Below are positions 39,360 to 52,248 of a stretch of DNA of 64,000 nucleotides, piece by piece (position 1 is the first letter of the stretch; the number at the start of each line of letters is the position of its first letter). The stretch is from Chrysomallon squamiferum (taxonomy: Eukaryota > Mollusca > Gastropoda > Neomphalida > Peltospiridae), in contig CM022665.1 in the NCBI GenBank assembly GCA_012295275.1, forward strand, positions 19,298,150 to 19,362,149, given 5' to 3'. Both the position numbers and the translations under genes were made by a program. Below the pieces are notes generated by a model, which was not told the DNA's origin, ran no database searches, and saw only the letters and a list, made by a program, of their open reading frames with translations.

Positions 39360-42300
39360 TCATGTTACTTTATTTTTAACGTAAAACTGTCTAGTTTTTG
39401 CTTTAACTGACTTCACTAAAGTTGTCAATGAAACATCCTTTGAAGGCAGCTCTCCTTTCTCTGAGTCTGTAGCAGAAACTGAAACATTATCTTGACCAGA
39501 CAAAAGTTTCCTTCGTTTCGCAGCCAAAGATTTACCATCTGAAAATTTCCGTCTTTTTAACTTCTCTTCAATTATAGCCTCAATACCTTTTGTTCTTTTA
39601 AACTCGGGTGCAGAAGGATCAATGTTGAACAGATGTGAGTTGTACACTGCACCAAATCGTGGATCATCCACTTTGATCTGATAATGAAAATGTAATATTA
39701 TTTACTGCAGAAAGGTGGAAGTACATTTGATTAAATAATGTTATAACTTACTCATACAAATTTATATTTTTTTAAAAAGAATAAATTAGTTTGTGCTCCT
39801 GAAAGTATGGGAAATTCAAACCAGTAGGTATTAAATACATTACTCAAGTAACCAGTATTAAAATATTTTTATATTTATAAAAAAATAAGAGTAAGACACT
39901 GATTATAAATTAAAAATTGAAACTGAAAATAATTTTTTCTTAGTGTATATAGATCAGCTACTACTGTTAACAACTGAATTATAGAACAGCCAATTAAAAA
40001 AATAGTAAACCAAAAAACAACACTGTTTATAGTTTGTCACATATATAAAAATAATATATAATAATGAATAGTAACAACTGAAAAAACCAACCTTGAAGTC
40101 ATCATTCACTTCAGTAGTCTCAGTATTTTTCTTCTTCTTCTTCTTCTTCTTATCTTGAATTAAATCCTTCAGATTAAAATGTTGTTTGCCAGCTTCATTT
40201 TCTTCCATGGTCAGCAGGGAAAGTTCTTCCTGAAAGCCAAAAAAAAAAAAGAAAATTTAAATGTCAGTGCAAAGAGTAATAAAAGTTTATTAATTCCACG
40301 TCATTTGTAAACATTTTATTGTCTGAAAACAAACACAGCATTTTATTTTTAAAATATTGCACAGAAAGGAAAGAACAATAATATATTAAGTAACTAGTGA
40401 TTTAATACTCAATATATCAACAGTAATCTGATGTTGAAAAAAGATTAAATACCTTGTTTAAGTGTCATATTTTGAGGAATACAAAATGGACCTGTGTATT
40501 ACCCACAAAACCATTTTCTATCCATTTTATAGGGCTAACCCATAAAATACACCATTTTAAAAGCCAGACATTACTTCAAATGTTTATGGTAAAGTACCCT
40601 ACAAATGTACATGGGGTTTTAGGCAATATATATGTATACATTTGTATTTGTATGCAGCATATCTAACAAAACATTTGTTTATGTGTGACTTTAAAATTAT
40701 TTATGACCATATGTGTTATTTCTTTGTTCTAATAATTTAGATCAGAAAACTGAGTTTCATATACGCATGATTCAATGGAAAAACTGATGGCCTATAAATT
40801 CACACAAACATAATTATGTCCTGAAAGTTTCATATATGTGTGATTTTTATTTTGCTTCTTCCAGTCAAGCTGGTGTTTCAGTCAGACTGAATCTACCCAA
40901 TTATTTGACCTGTATGAAATAAAATCAGGATAAAAAATGACACTCAATAAAACTTGAAATTTATTTATTTATTTTTCAAAAATGTTGTTGACTTAGAGAA
41001 ATGCACCCTAGGCAGCTGCCTAGTTTGCCTATATGGTAGCACCAGCCCTGCATAGATCTATTCTCAGTAATAATAATATTCAGTTGGTAATGTTAAATTG
41101 TATTGTACCAGAAGGTTGTTTCAAATATAGAATGTTGGTACAATTTCTTGTTCCAGTTCATACAGTCATCATGTGAAAACAACATTTTTGCACAAACACA
41201 AAACGACATGTAATGACAATGCATGTGCTGTTTTGAGGATGGATGACTGAAGGTCTGAACATGTTGTCAATTCGTTTCACTTTTCCTGAATGTCAGTTCC
41301 CCTTTAATATAACCACTAACGATGCATTAACTTGGCACTGTGTTCGATGCCTCTGCAATTTTACAATATGACATCAGTGAGAATTTGTTACGGCCAATGG
41401 TTTGGACTGCCATTGTTCTGTCTCCTTTTGTTGTGATGGCACAGTATATGAGGTTATTCTGCTGTAGCAGGTGTTATGCTATGCAATGTTATCAAGGAGC
41501 AAGTTTTCTTCAAAATCTTCTAGCAACTTCTGTGACATATAGATCAACAGAATTTTTTTGTTTTTATAAATCTGTAGCACCACGAATGTTGTCCCAATTC
41601 TTCATTTCCATAACCTTTGTATGTTGCCTGGCTTTCAGAAAAACAGAGTTCAGCCAATAAGAACTAGCTATGTCAAAACACAATCTTCCAAGATGTTCTC
41701 AAGTTCATGCTACCCTATTTGTTCATTTCGTTTTCTTTATCAAACATAAAATATCTTTCTGTTTCCTACACTGTCTGGCCACAGATTCATCAGTGTTGAA
41801 TTGTTTACCTTAAGTACAATTTCTATGTTCTTCAGCATATATTGCAACTTCATGTTTTATAGTTCTTACATGTTTTAGGGGTGGTATTCTGACTTGTGCC
41901 CAACCAAATTATGACTAAAATTGGAAGTACAAGTGTGAAAGCTTGTGTTCAGTTCTGATATTAACAAACGTTTCAAAGTAATTAAACATTAATCTTATTA
42001 CAAAATAAAAACTTACCAGTAAATCAATGCTTAACTGCAGTTACTTTTGGTCATGTTATTTTAATGATACTGACACTTAAGAGATATGAAATGTTTGATC
42101 ATATCTGCTTTGTGTTTGGCTGAGTTCAGGATAATAATAATACAATAAAGCAATATCTATAATATAACATACAGCTTCAATTATTGTTTTAAAAGCTTAA
42201 ATCCTATTGCTGGAATTGACAATTAACTATGGTAATTAACAAGATGACTCTTAAAAACAGTAGTGTCCTGTGATGTCATGCTTGTGTTTATTATTGCACT

Positions 42301-45201
42301 TTTGATGGAACACATGTATAGAACAACAGAAATCATCACCTCCAATAGGTCAAATTTCTAAAAACAATAAACATCATTCTAACAGAAGCAGCTCAAACAT
42401 TTTGTGAAACTGATAGTACACAAGCCAAATTGTTATATAAACTGCCACCTTGACATGAAGAAAAAATGCTGCAGATTAAACTCTGCAAATAGAATTATAG
42501 CAAATAAAATTAAATAAAATAAAACTGTAAAAAACGGAACAAAACATTAAACAAAAGTATAGCAAATAAATAATCAAAAGCTTACTTGCTCCTCCTTTTG
42601 TTTAGACATCTCCTCTTCAGTCAGCTTTACTCTTTTCTTCTTGTTACGAGCTGTTGGAAAAAAAAAGTGATATTATATCTCTTAAAACATTCTCAAGTTT
42701 GAAAAGATTATTTTAATTGAATCTATTTTTTTGTTCTTACCCTGCTTACATTTGACATTGTTAGTTAAATGTTTTCAGAAACCTGATTAAAAAAGGAACC
42801 AAATGATCTCAAGTTCAATGGAACAGCTAGAATTAATACATACTTTTTTTCTTTCCTGAGCCTGACATTTTGAGTTCCTGTGCAAAATACGAATCTTTCA
42901 AATCCACATCATCTGGGACGTCATCATCACTGAAAGCTTCATATTCAACAGCATGAGCATCACGCTGCAATTACAGAGCACAAATTTACTTCAGTTAGTA
43001 CTTGTATCATGAATTTAAAATGCAAAATTAAGAAAAGGTTCATCAAATCACAAAAAGTAAAAAAGAAGCCTTACTTATGTCTTATTCTTTGCATTTAAGT
43101 GTAAAACCTAATAGATAAATTATTCCTGTTTTTCAATTTCTTTTTGGAGATAATATGTAGAGTATTTTCTATGTGTCATGTTGTTTAGAAATAAAAATAG
43201 ATTCAACTTGGATAACTTGAACACTGATTTCTAAGAACCCTGATCTATCGAACTGTAAGTGGGTCCCAGCCAAGTTCCTACATAACTTGATAATAACAAC
43301 CTCTATTTACTCAAAGTCATTTATAGCCCCAGACAAATGATTTAATAGAAACTAGCCTTGGAAGATTTGATGTGCTGGAATGGTCAAGCTATTGTTTCTC
43401 TTGGTAAATACAGAACAACAGGTTGTGGATTAAGAATGAAATATGCCTATCTCCATCATTTGTATTTTTACAGTATCTTTACATAAAATCTAACTCCAGA
43501 CACACTTCAAAAAACTTTATCACTTAAGTTCAGTGACTGATGTTTGTTTTGCTTACAAATCAGTGTATCATGTCAATCATGCTACATGTGTGTAAACCTA
43601 AGATGGTATCTGTTGAATTGTGAACATTCTAGTGAAATTTAAACAAGTTTGTATCGAATTAAAGACACTGTAATGAAAGATATTTTCTTTAAGAAACCAG
43701 GCAAACAGTCTATCATTACTAGCTTCACAATTCAGTTCAGAAAATATGATAATGATATTTTCTGAACTGAATTGCACTGGTGATTTTTAATGTTTGTTAA
43801 TCATAACATTTTAGTCAGAAATGATATTTATAAATACATGTATTAATTATTAATTTAGCTATAGTGCTTCTTTTTGCAGAATATTTGTGATTTAAAATAT
43901 CTGTTTTGTCATGTATGTGATTTCAAATATCTGTACTGTACATCTAGTGCTATTAACATTTCACTACGGATTGGTTACATTCTGCAAAGTTTTCAAATCT
44001 GAAAAAACATGAACCTGTTATTTATTTCTGGTTATGGGTGTGTATGTGTGCACACACATGCATGCGCATATGTGCAAGCATTTATATGTCAAATTTATTA
44101 CAGTTGTGGCTTTTATTTATTCTGTTATTTAGTTAGCTTACCAAATATGCAAGTGCTTGTTTCTTACAATATGAAACATACATTACTTGTCCATGAGAAC
44201 TGCAAAAATATCAGAAATTGAATACTCAAACTATTTTGATGACCCCTTCCAACTTGATTTATCGACATATGTATGTGACATTTAATGTTTAGTTAAATTT
44301 AAAAAGTTTTAAAACATCTAATTCTGTTAAAATTAAATGAGAGTTGCCACCAGGAAAATGTCAGTATTTAAAAAACGTTTGTTAACCTCAATCTTTCTTT
44401 TTTCAGTGGCACTCTTTTTCTGCATTCTTAATTTCTTCTTCTTTTCTTTCTTTTTCTGGAGGTATTCTTCCCATGGAGTTTGTTTACCTTCTTTTCCTTT
44501 CTTTTTGACAATATCCTTGGTAGTTTCCTTCAATCCTAACAACATGAATATTAATTAACAGTAATTATATATTCCCACATAAAACAATGGAAGCAAAAAT
44601 CCAGAAACCATTAATTTAAAAAAATAATAAAAAAAATAAAAAAATAAATTAATAATAATTATTTAACCACACAAAATAAATAGATTTGGAAGTTTACAAA
44701 TCTGTACTGAAGCACAAATTAAGATAAATGCTTTGGATTAATTACTTTTTCTTAAATGAAACACAAATTGCTCACCAGTTTAAAATTCAAACTTGAGTTA
44801 TTTTAGACTTGTTTGTCAAACGTATCTGTTAGCATTTCTGACAAAACATTATGGTCTAAATGGAAAGTAAAATTAGATATTTGTTAAAATATGCAAAAAC
44901 AAACCTTTGATATATAATAAACAATATATCATTTTATTTAAATTTTTTTGTGGTGCGGTTTTATACCAGAATGAAAGACAGCCATTTGTAATCAATATAT
45001 TACTTACCTGGCTCCCAGGTAATTTCCATATCAAGATCTTTGTTTTTTGAAGATTGTTTGTTGCTATCTATTTCTTTTAACAATTGTTTGTAGTTGTCTA
45101 TCTGTTTTTCTTCATCAGTATCCTCCAGTCCACTGACATCTGATACTCCCATTAGTTCCCTGTAGTCAGCTTAAAAAAAAAATAAATAAATAAATAAATA
45201 A

Positions 45202-45235
<34 letters not shown>

Positions 45236-48200
45236 ATATAAATAACCTTGACCTTAAGATGAAATAGGGAAAATTTCAACTCAGATGGTAATTTTTTTTT
45301 TTCCCCAGATAACAAATCATAATTATAAAAACTGAAAGTTAATTTCTATATTTTGAGTTTAAAATGAATTTAAATTCAAGATTAAGAAAAGATTATTGGT
45401 TTTTTGGGGTTTTTTTTAATGACATATCTTTATCTATTCCCAATACTGTTGATATACTTATACTTAACCTTCTCCCTCAGCATCTGAGGCCAGGAATGCT
45501 TTGAAATCATCTTCATTTATTTCTTCCTTCTGAAACTTCTTCATTGTTACACTAACCCTGTCATGGTCAGTTTCATCCCAGGTGAGGTCCACCTATTATT
45601 TGACAAATACTACTACTAATAATATTAATAATAATTTTTTAATCATCATATCCTGAAATCATATAACCAATCTATCTGATTAAAAAAAAATTAACAAAAT
45701 GGAATTTGAGATTTTGTTCTAGTGTAATATCAGCAAACCAGTTATTTAAAATAAAACTTTTGAAAACTGTACTTTATTGATTCAACTGAATTTAGCAATG
45801 GTTATTCAGTTATTTATTTCATATATATAACTATTCTGTATTTCAGTATGTAAATATTTAGAAATATTTGGAATATTAAAGAAAAACAAAATGTACTGCA
45901 TCACTGAAAAAAGATTAGACTGTGAGACAATATAATAAAGATTTGACTAAAGTGAATTACCTTTGACTGACAAAGTGCTGTTGTAAAGAAATTCTGAGGT
46001 TTGTAGTTGGCAGCAGCTATAGATGTACATTCACTTTTTGGTTTTTCATCAAATTCCATGTCATCAGGAATATATCTATATGAAAAACAATGTGTAACTC
46101 ATTAATAATTATGTTCTTCAATAAATCTATGACATAACTGAAAAACAGGCAAATTATTGGTCAGTAGAAAAACAAACAGAAAAAGGGAAGAATGTTTTAG
46201 CAGATAATTATTATTAAATTTTAATTTAAAACTTTAGGTACAAATACAAACTTTCCTGATCAGCTGTCATTACAGGTATGGCTATGTTCATTTCTGAAGT
46301 ACAAAAGTAATTCCAATTTACAAAAAAAATGTATTTCCCAAAATACATAAAAACCGTTTATTTTAAAAATTTAATTTTTTAAATATTTTTACCTAAGGTC
46401 TAATTTAGATGAACTACTTTCAAATTCTCGTCCATCACATTCATCATAGACATAGCTGGCAGTCTTAACAGAGTCAAAATCTGCCACTGCATAGTAGTAT
46501 TTCAGTCGATTCAGCTGATACTGTCTGAGCTTCTCACGATTGTAACAACTTCCTACAAAAAAGGTAATTTCAGTTTTATTTATTTACTTATATTTTCAAA
46601 TTATATAATTTCCATAAAATAAATAAATCAATAAAAATAATAATCATTAAAACAAAAAATTAAAAGACTGAACCACAAAATTAGAGAAGGAAAAAACTAG
46701 GTCTATACTGGTGTATATTATTTTTTTTAAAGATTATCTCTTTGGTTTTATTTTACAAACATTTTCAATGAAAAGCAAGTGCTATTTGGTGTGGAACTAA
46801 GTTAATTATTTAATATCTAAAACAAATTTGAATAAAACTGTTTTTAATTGAATGTTCTAAAATCAATGTACAATCAATACTGGATGTTCAGTAACTAAAT
46901 TATTATAAATGATACTGTTACTCAAATGATTAACAAAAATACCATCTGGTGTTTCATCATCTGTTACTAGTTTTTCATCTTGTTTTGTCAGTTCTACTGG
47001 ACCACTTTGTTCTTCCTCAGCCATGCGCTGTTGTCCATATTCTGAAGCATAAATCTGCAAATCAATGAACAAAAAACTGAATTATATTTCTTTCCTGCAA
47101 AACAAATTAGAAACTAATAATAATAATAAAATAAAATAAAAATGCAGTTATCCAGTTCTTTGAATTAAAATTAAGGAACCTCACTGAATAAAAGTAACTG
47201 AAATAGTAATTAATAGCTGTAACGACAAAACATAAAAACATTGCTACTTTTACAAGATATTTTTCAGAAAATAAAAATATACCCACAGCCAAAATGAAAC
47301 TTTACTGTTGTAAAACTGAAATTTCAGAAAAACTGAAAATCAAGCTGACACTTAATCTATAACACATCAGCTGAACACAACCAAGAGTGTATGCGAAAAA
47401 TGATACAATACCAGGGTGGGTTTTAGGGGAAATGTGCAGAAAAATGAACAGCATGTGCTTTGCAAACAACCACAATTGCACATGCAACTAGAGTATAAAA
47501 ACGGTTTAGGCAGTGTGTTACACATCCACACTGAGAAAATATCACCATAGGAATGCCATGAATGACATCTGAATGCGAGTGAAATATAGATATGATAAAA
47601 ATGGGAACTACCAATGCCTTTATTGCTAGAATCTTTGGTTGTTTACACGTTTCTCTTGCCACCTTGATGCCACGTTACATGGCAGACATGAGAGAGGCAA
47701 GGACCAGGTAGACTGAGAGTGAAAAAGCCCTGTGAAGACTGGTACCTGTAGACCTTACATCTGCAGAACTGCTTCCTGGCACAACGTTGGCAGTGACATG
47801 ACTGGTAGTCTTCACTAATTAAAGCACATTCTGTTTGTTCAGAGTTGATTGAAGATGGTGTGTTTACTCCCAAAGAGGAGAATGAACAGCAATTTTTAAA
47901 ATTTATGTTGAACAGGTTGTGCCATATTGTGGATGAATTGTCATGGTTTGGGGAGGGATCTGAGGGATTACTTCATCATTAACAGAAACTAAAAACTCAG
48001 TGTTTCATCTGACTGTCAAGTTATGTCATTTATCAGTATGGTAATACTTTTGTCATTTTTAGGGTTTATTATGTTGTCATACTGATCTTTTCAATAGACT
48101 GAAATGAAATACTGGGCAACAAACACCTCCTCTAGGTTTATTTCCAGTACTAGTTCTGCAAATCATGCACTGGAAATATAACTATTTCAAAAAGCACAAA

Positions 48201-50184
48201 ACAAAATTAATCTGATTTATTTTTAAACCTATCTGTCTTCTGTAATTATTTAGTCATAAATATGCTTAATTTTCATTCTGCTGGTAGACAATAACAGAAA
48301 GTAAAAATGCACCTTAATTGAATAGAGTATGCCTCCTGGTTGAACAAAGGAGCTGATTAGAAGAAAAAGGTCTTGAGCTTTAATTCTGTCCCAGTCCATG
48401 TTGCATATAGCCAAACGATGACCCAGTTCTTTTGCTTCAGGAACATCTTTATCCAGTTCTCCCCAGCCATGATCAAATTCATCATCTGGATGTTTCATCA
48501 AACATAACAGTCATTTAAACAGTGCAAAAGATAACATATTTTATTTATGTACAAATGGACAAGTTTAAATATATTTGTACTAATGTTAGTACATGTATTA
48601 AAGATGATTCATAACAAATATTTCATTTTTATCAAAACGTAATAGATTATAAAAAAAAGGTCTGTAAGTAAAACAAAATGACCATTAATAATAATAATGT
48701 TTTGTAACAAGAAATATAGTGCATAGTCATAATTATAGGCAATAATAAATATTTATTTAATTAAATTTATGAAAACAAAAACCTGAGAGCACTTACCAAG
48801 ATTATCATACAATTCTTCATCTTCAGAAGAACTTTCCATCACAACTGCTCCTCTTGCCATATCTGGTGCTCTTGTTAGGTCTAAAACAACAACAAAAATA
48901 ATAAAATTAAAAAATAAAGAAAGAAATGTATATAAAATTTAGCATTTACAAACCAGCTTACAACATTACATGCTATATACTGAAACATTTTATTAATGTA
49001 TTCGTATCACAACTTTTAACAGAAATATATCTCATTAAATATAATTTTCTGCAATTATATGAAAAATGTTCTTCCTTATTAATATCTCTTCTGAAGAGCT
49101 TTCAATACAAATGTGTAGGATGCCTGGATATACATTATATATTCTTGTTGACAGAATACAACAAAGAAAACAATAAAGAAATACAGTGGATAGTGGTGCC
49201 TGGTACTTTGGACAACTCTAACTTCAAACATTCCAGAATTCAAATGCTAAATTTGAGAGAAATTCAACTGATGCTTTTACATTTGAACTGCACAAGCAAT
49301 ATAAAAAAAATGTGCTTGCTATGTGAATACCATCTGTTGTGCACCCAGTTTTTATCTCAGTCTCACTGTAAAAGCATTTCTTATGTTATTCTTATGTGTT
49401 TTAATTCATACTTGCTTTATTTTTTTATTTATTCATTTTTTCTGTAATATTTCTTGGACTTGTTCTTAGTATATATATGTAAAATACTAATAATAAATAA
49501 AAAAAATTAAAAGACAGTACACTGAATAAGTAACAGTGGGAAGGAAAAATAAAATTTAAAAAAACCTTGAATTATTTTAAATGCTAATTAATAATATATT
49601 ATCAATTATGAATATCATACAGTCACATAAAGTGGAATAATACCTTTCTTTTTCTTTTTCATTTTCTTTTTCTCTCTTTTCACAGTCTTCCTCTGTAGGC
49701 TATTAGCATCACTATTACTGTCTTCATTTTCAATTAAACTTTTTACTTTATTACTTACTTTTCCATCCTGTTCTGAACAATAATTTTTATTTTTGCCTAT
49801 TTGTTTTGGTTTTGAAGCAGTTTTAACATCTGAGGAATCATCTAAATGTTCTGACTCTAGGGACTCATCATCAACATCTCCTTCATGTTTATTCTTAATG
49901 TTGTCCATTATATCATCAGAAGCACTGTCATCTTTATCACTATCATCAATATCACAACTATCTTCACTTGAGAGTTCATAATATTTCTTAAGATTTTCAT
50001 TTGTTGATGTGTCAACTGGCCTTCCTCTTTTATCCACTGAATATTTGAGTTTAAATCGCTTGTCACTAAACATGACCTGAAATCGCTTGTCAATAACCAC
50101 TTTTCTTTCCTTTCTTGGCATCTGTTTGAATCTAGGATCTTTAGGAACATGTTTGAATCGAGGATCGCTTTCAATATTTTCCAT
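39360..50184 (-). CDS. ESF1: ESF1 homologue, nucleolar pre-rRNA processing protein
   Basis: Thirteen exons: 50184-49644, 48880-48797, 48485-48313, 47054-46943, 46552-46393, 46075-45961, 45592-45469, 45169-45008, 44535-44387, 42964-42844, 42650-42586, 40229-40092, 39677-39360 (2262 nt, 753 aa; human ESF1 is about 850 aa). ESF1 is needed for early 18S rRNA maturation in the small-subunit processome. The N-terminus carries the family's DPRF/DKRF repeats (residues 7-10, 16-19, 32-35, 41-44) and VDKRGRP. Residues about 75-180 are acidic and then lysine-rich. The ESF1 RRM-like core spans about 209-390 ([71 protein letters not shown]). It is followed by [36 protein letters not shown] and the C-terminal motif [20 protein letters not shown]. 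All introns are GT-AG. No disabling change was seen. It is divergent to GCC1. Confidence 0.95.
41008..41023. repeat. Perfect 16-bp palindrome in a repeat-like segment
   Basis: CTAGGCAGCTGCCTAG is self-complementary and lies in a GC-richer segment (about 41000-41050) unlike the surrounding AT-rich ESF1 intron. It resembles a dispersed repeat end, but family identity is not established. Confidence 0.45.
45171..45233. repeat. Poly-A with (AAAT)n
   Basis: On the ESF1 sense strand this is a T-rich tract running straight into the exon 8 acceptor at 45170 and doubles as its polypyrimidine tract. Confidence 0.93.
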
Positions 50185-51737
50185 TGTTAATAATTAATGT
50201 CAATCTGAAATTAAATATTTTATATAAATCAAAAATATCAAGAGACATGCTTCACTGCAAATAAAGTAATATCTGAAAAAAAGTTTATTATTACCAATAT
50301 TTATCTTACAAAATTATTAATAATAAACACTTAAAAACTGAGGACTTAAAATAACCATCTGCATTATAATAAAATGAACTTAATGTACATTTTTTAAATC
50401 TTACACTGCTTTCATTTTAATGATGATTTTTTTCCTACTCTATCTATAGCAGTAGACTGAGTGGTAGCTTTACTAGTTATAGGTATGTGACAAAACCTGT
50501 CTCTGCACTGCAGCAAAAGGTTGCCTTATTTTTGCTAAGTATAATCATGTTCCTTGAAGGGAGTTCTCTCACTCAAGTTTCTGTTTTTACATATTTTCCA
50601 AAAACAATAATTATTGTGGCACAGAATCCACATTTAGCTTCATTTCTAGACATGCAAACCATGATAAGCTATGGGAAATATACAGATAAGTTTACCATTA
50701 ACTTTAAATCATGTCAGATGTGCAGATTACACCTTTCTCCCATAGTTTGCAAAATTTGATACAAATAATCGAGGTAGCAGCTATAAATGTGTTCTCAGCA
50801 AATGACAAAGCCATACAATTTGAATTACTGTTGCTGCCAGTGTCCGAGAAGTTTGATGTTTTCGGTTTCATGTATTACATTGTGTGATTTAGTAATTATG
50901 GGTCATAATATTTTAGGGCAGTTTTAGATAATATTTTCTTTTGATGTAAAGGTGTTGATTATGAAGAATGTTCTTAGCAAGTAAGATTTTTATAAATTTT
51001 CTGAAATTTGTATTATGAACACAAATACTAGCAAATTACTGCTAATTAATGTTATTACTTAACTGGTAAATAATCTAATGATACATGATTTTATAGAAAA
51101 ATTATGTTTTCAAAAATTGTATCCCTTCAGGGTCAGCTATACCTACTACTACTACTACTAGTACTGTACGAGTACTACTAGTAGTTTAATAGTTAGGACT
51201 TAAATTACAATAAGTCCAAATTTTTAATGAAAATATATATAGTCAGTATTTGAATGTATTTAAAGGAATATAAAGGTAATTCTTAATATTTTATATAAAT
51301 TACTCTGATAAAGAATCGTCGTGCTTAAATGTACATTAAATTATTACTTCTTGTATTCAAAGTGAAATGATAACACGTTCTTCGCGTTTCCTGTACACTG
51401 AACAGTACCGCAGTTAGATTGTGTTAAATATCAGTTTTCGTTTATTTATTTTTATAATGAAATGAGTAAAATATATTTACAGATATTTCCACTTTTCTCC
51501 AATAAATTCAAAACAATAATATAATAAATAAACATTTAATGTTATTTTTAATTAATATATAATCATATTGCATCTATTACGGTATCACTATCTGTTTCCG
51601 TTTCGAAGTTTCCGTTTTGACAGCTTTGAGACGACGTATTTTGGTAATTTCACTCCCCTCCACTTTTCTCTTTTAATTAATTTCCTATAAACAAAATTAA
51701 TTAAATTTATTTTAGAAAACAAAAACAAAACATTAAT

Positions 51738-51774
<37 letters not shown>

Positions 51775-51997
51775 TTAATAGTTTATGTTTGATATTTCAA
51801 AGGAATTCTTAGAAAAATGTATTTTGTCATTAAGCATTCAGATGTTAATAAACTTAAAACTATGATTCAGATAATAATAGTATTAATAGTGGTAGTAGTA
51901 ATTAAAATTTAAAAAATCTTAATAATAATGAGATCATTACACGCTGCAGTGTTTCATTTTTGATAATTTAATAAATTCAAAAAAGTATTTTTTTTAA

Positions 51998-52033
<36 letters not shown>

Positions 52034-52248
52034 GATTATTATTATTATTATTATTTCTACTCTCCATATGTCTCGTTTTGGATACTATCAAGGTTAGATA
52101 AGCTTATCCATTTTTTGAAAAAAGCTTACTAGAATTTATAATTCTGTATGAAAAAGCTGCATCCTAAATTTTAGAATTTAATAGTTTAGGCAGTTATAAA
52201 GTGTATCTGTACTTTTGTAACAGGAATTAAGAAAATGGACTAGTAGTG
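50185..52248. other. Head-to-head intergenic region between ESF1 and GCC1
   Basis: Just over 2 kb separates the two start codons. No coding homology was found; the 90-residue open frame at 50487-50759 shows no known motif. An AG acceptor-like site (TTTGTAACAG) ends at 52222, 26 bases before the GCC1 ATG, so GCC1 probably has a 5' UTR intron. AAT repeats lie at 51739-51773 and ATT repeats at 52001-52055. Confidence 0.55.
52235..52243 (+). promoter_or_regulatory. Minimal upstream ORF (Met-Asp-stop) before GCC1
   Basis: AAAATGGACTAG lies six bases before the GCC1 start codon, giving a two-codon uORF with a decent context, followed by a second TAG. It will be in the mRNA if the preceding AG at 52221-52222 is a 5' UTR splice acceptor or if transcription starts upstream. 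It could reduce or regulate initiation; this is inference. Confidence 0.45.

Noticed and set aside
39954-40091. Open-frame continuation after the lysine run of ESF1 exon 12
   Set aside because: The exon ends at a good donor at 40092 and joins 39677 in phase; the rest is intron read-through.
41340-41660. 106-codon + strand open frame in an ESF1 intron
   Set aside because: No domain seen. The opposite strand vaguely suggested a transposase N-terminus, but not well enough to report.
48926-49447. 173-codon + strand open frame inside an ESF1 intron
   Set aside because: No recognisable domain; it is antisense to the ESF1 transcript, AT-rich, and has no splice partners.
50487-50759. 90-codon open frame between ESF1 and GCC1
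   Set aside because: No motif, no strong start context and no homologous exon structure; treated as chance.
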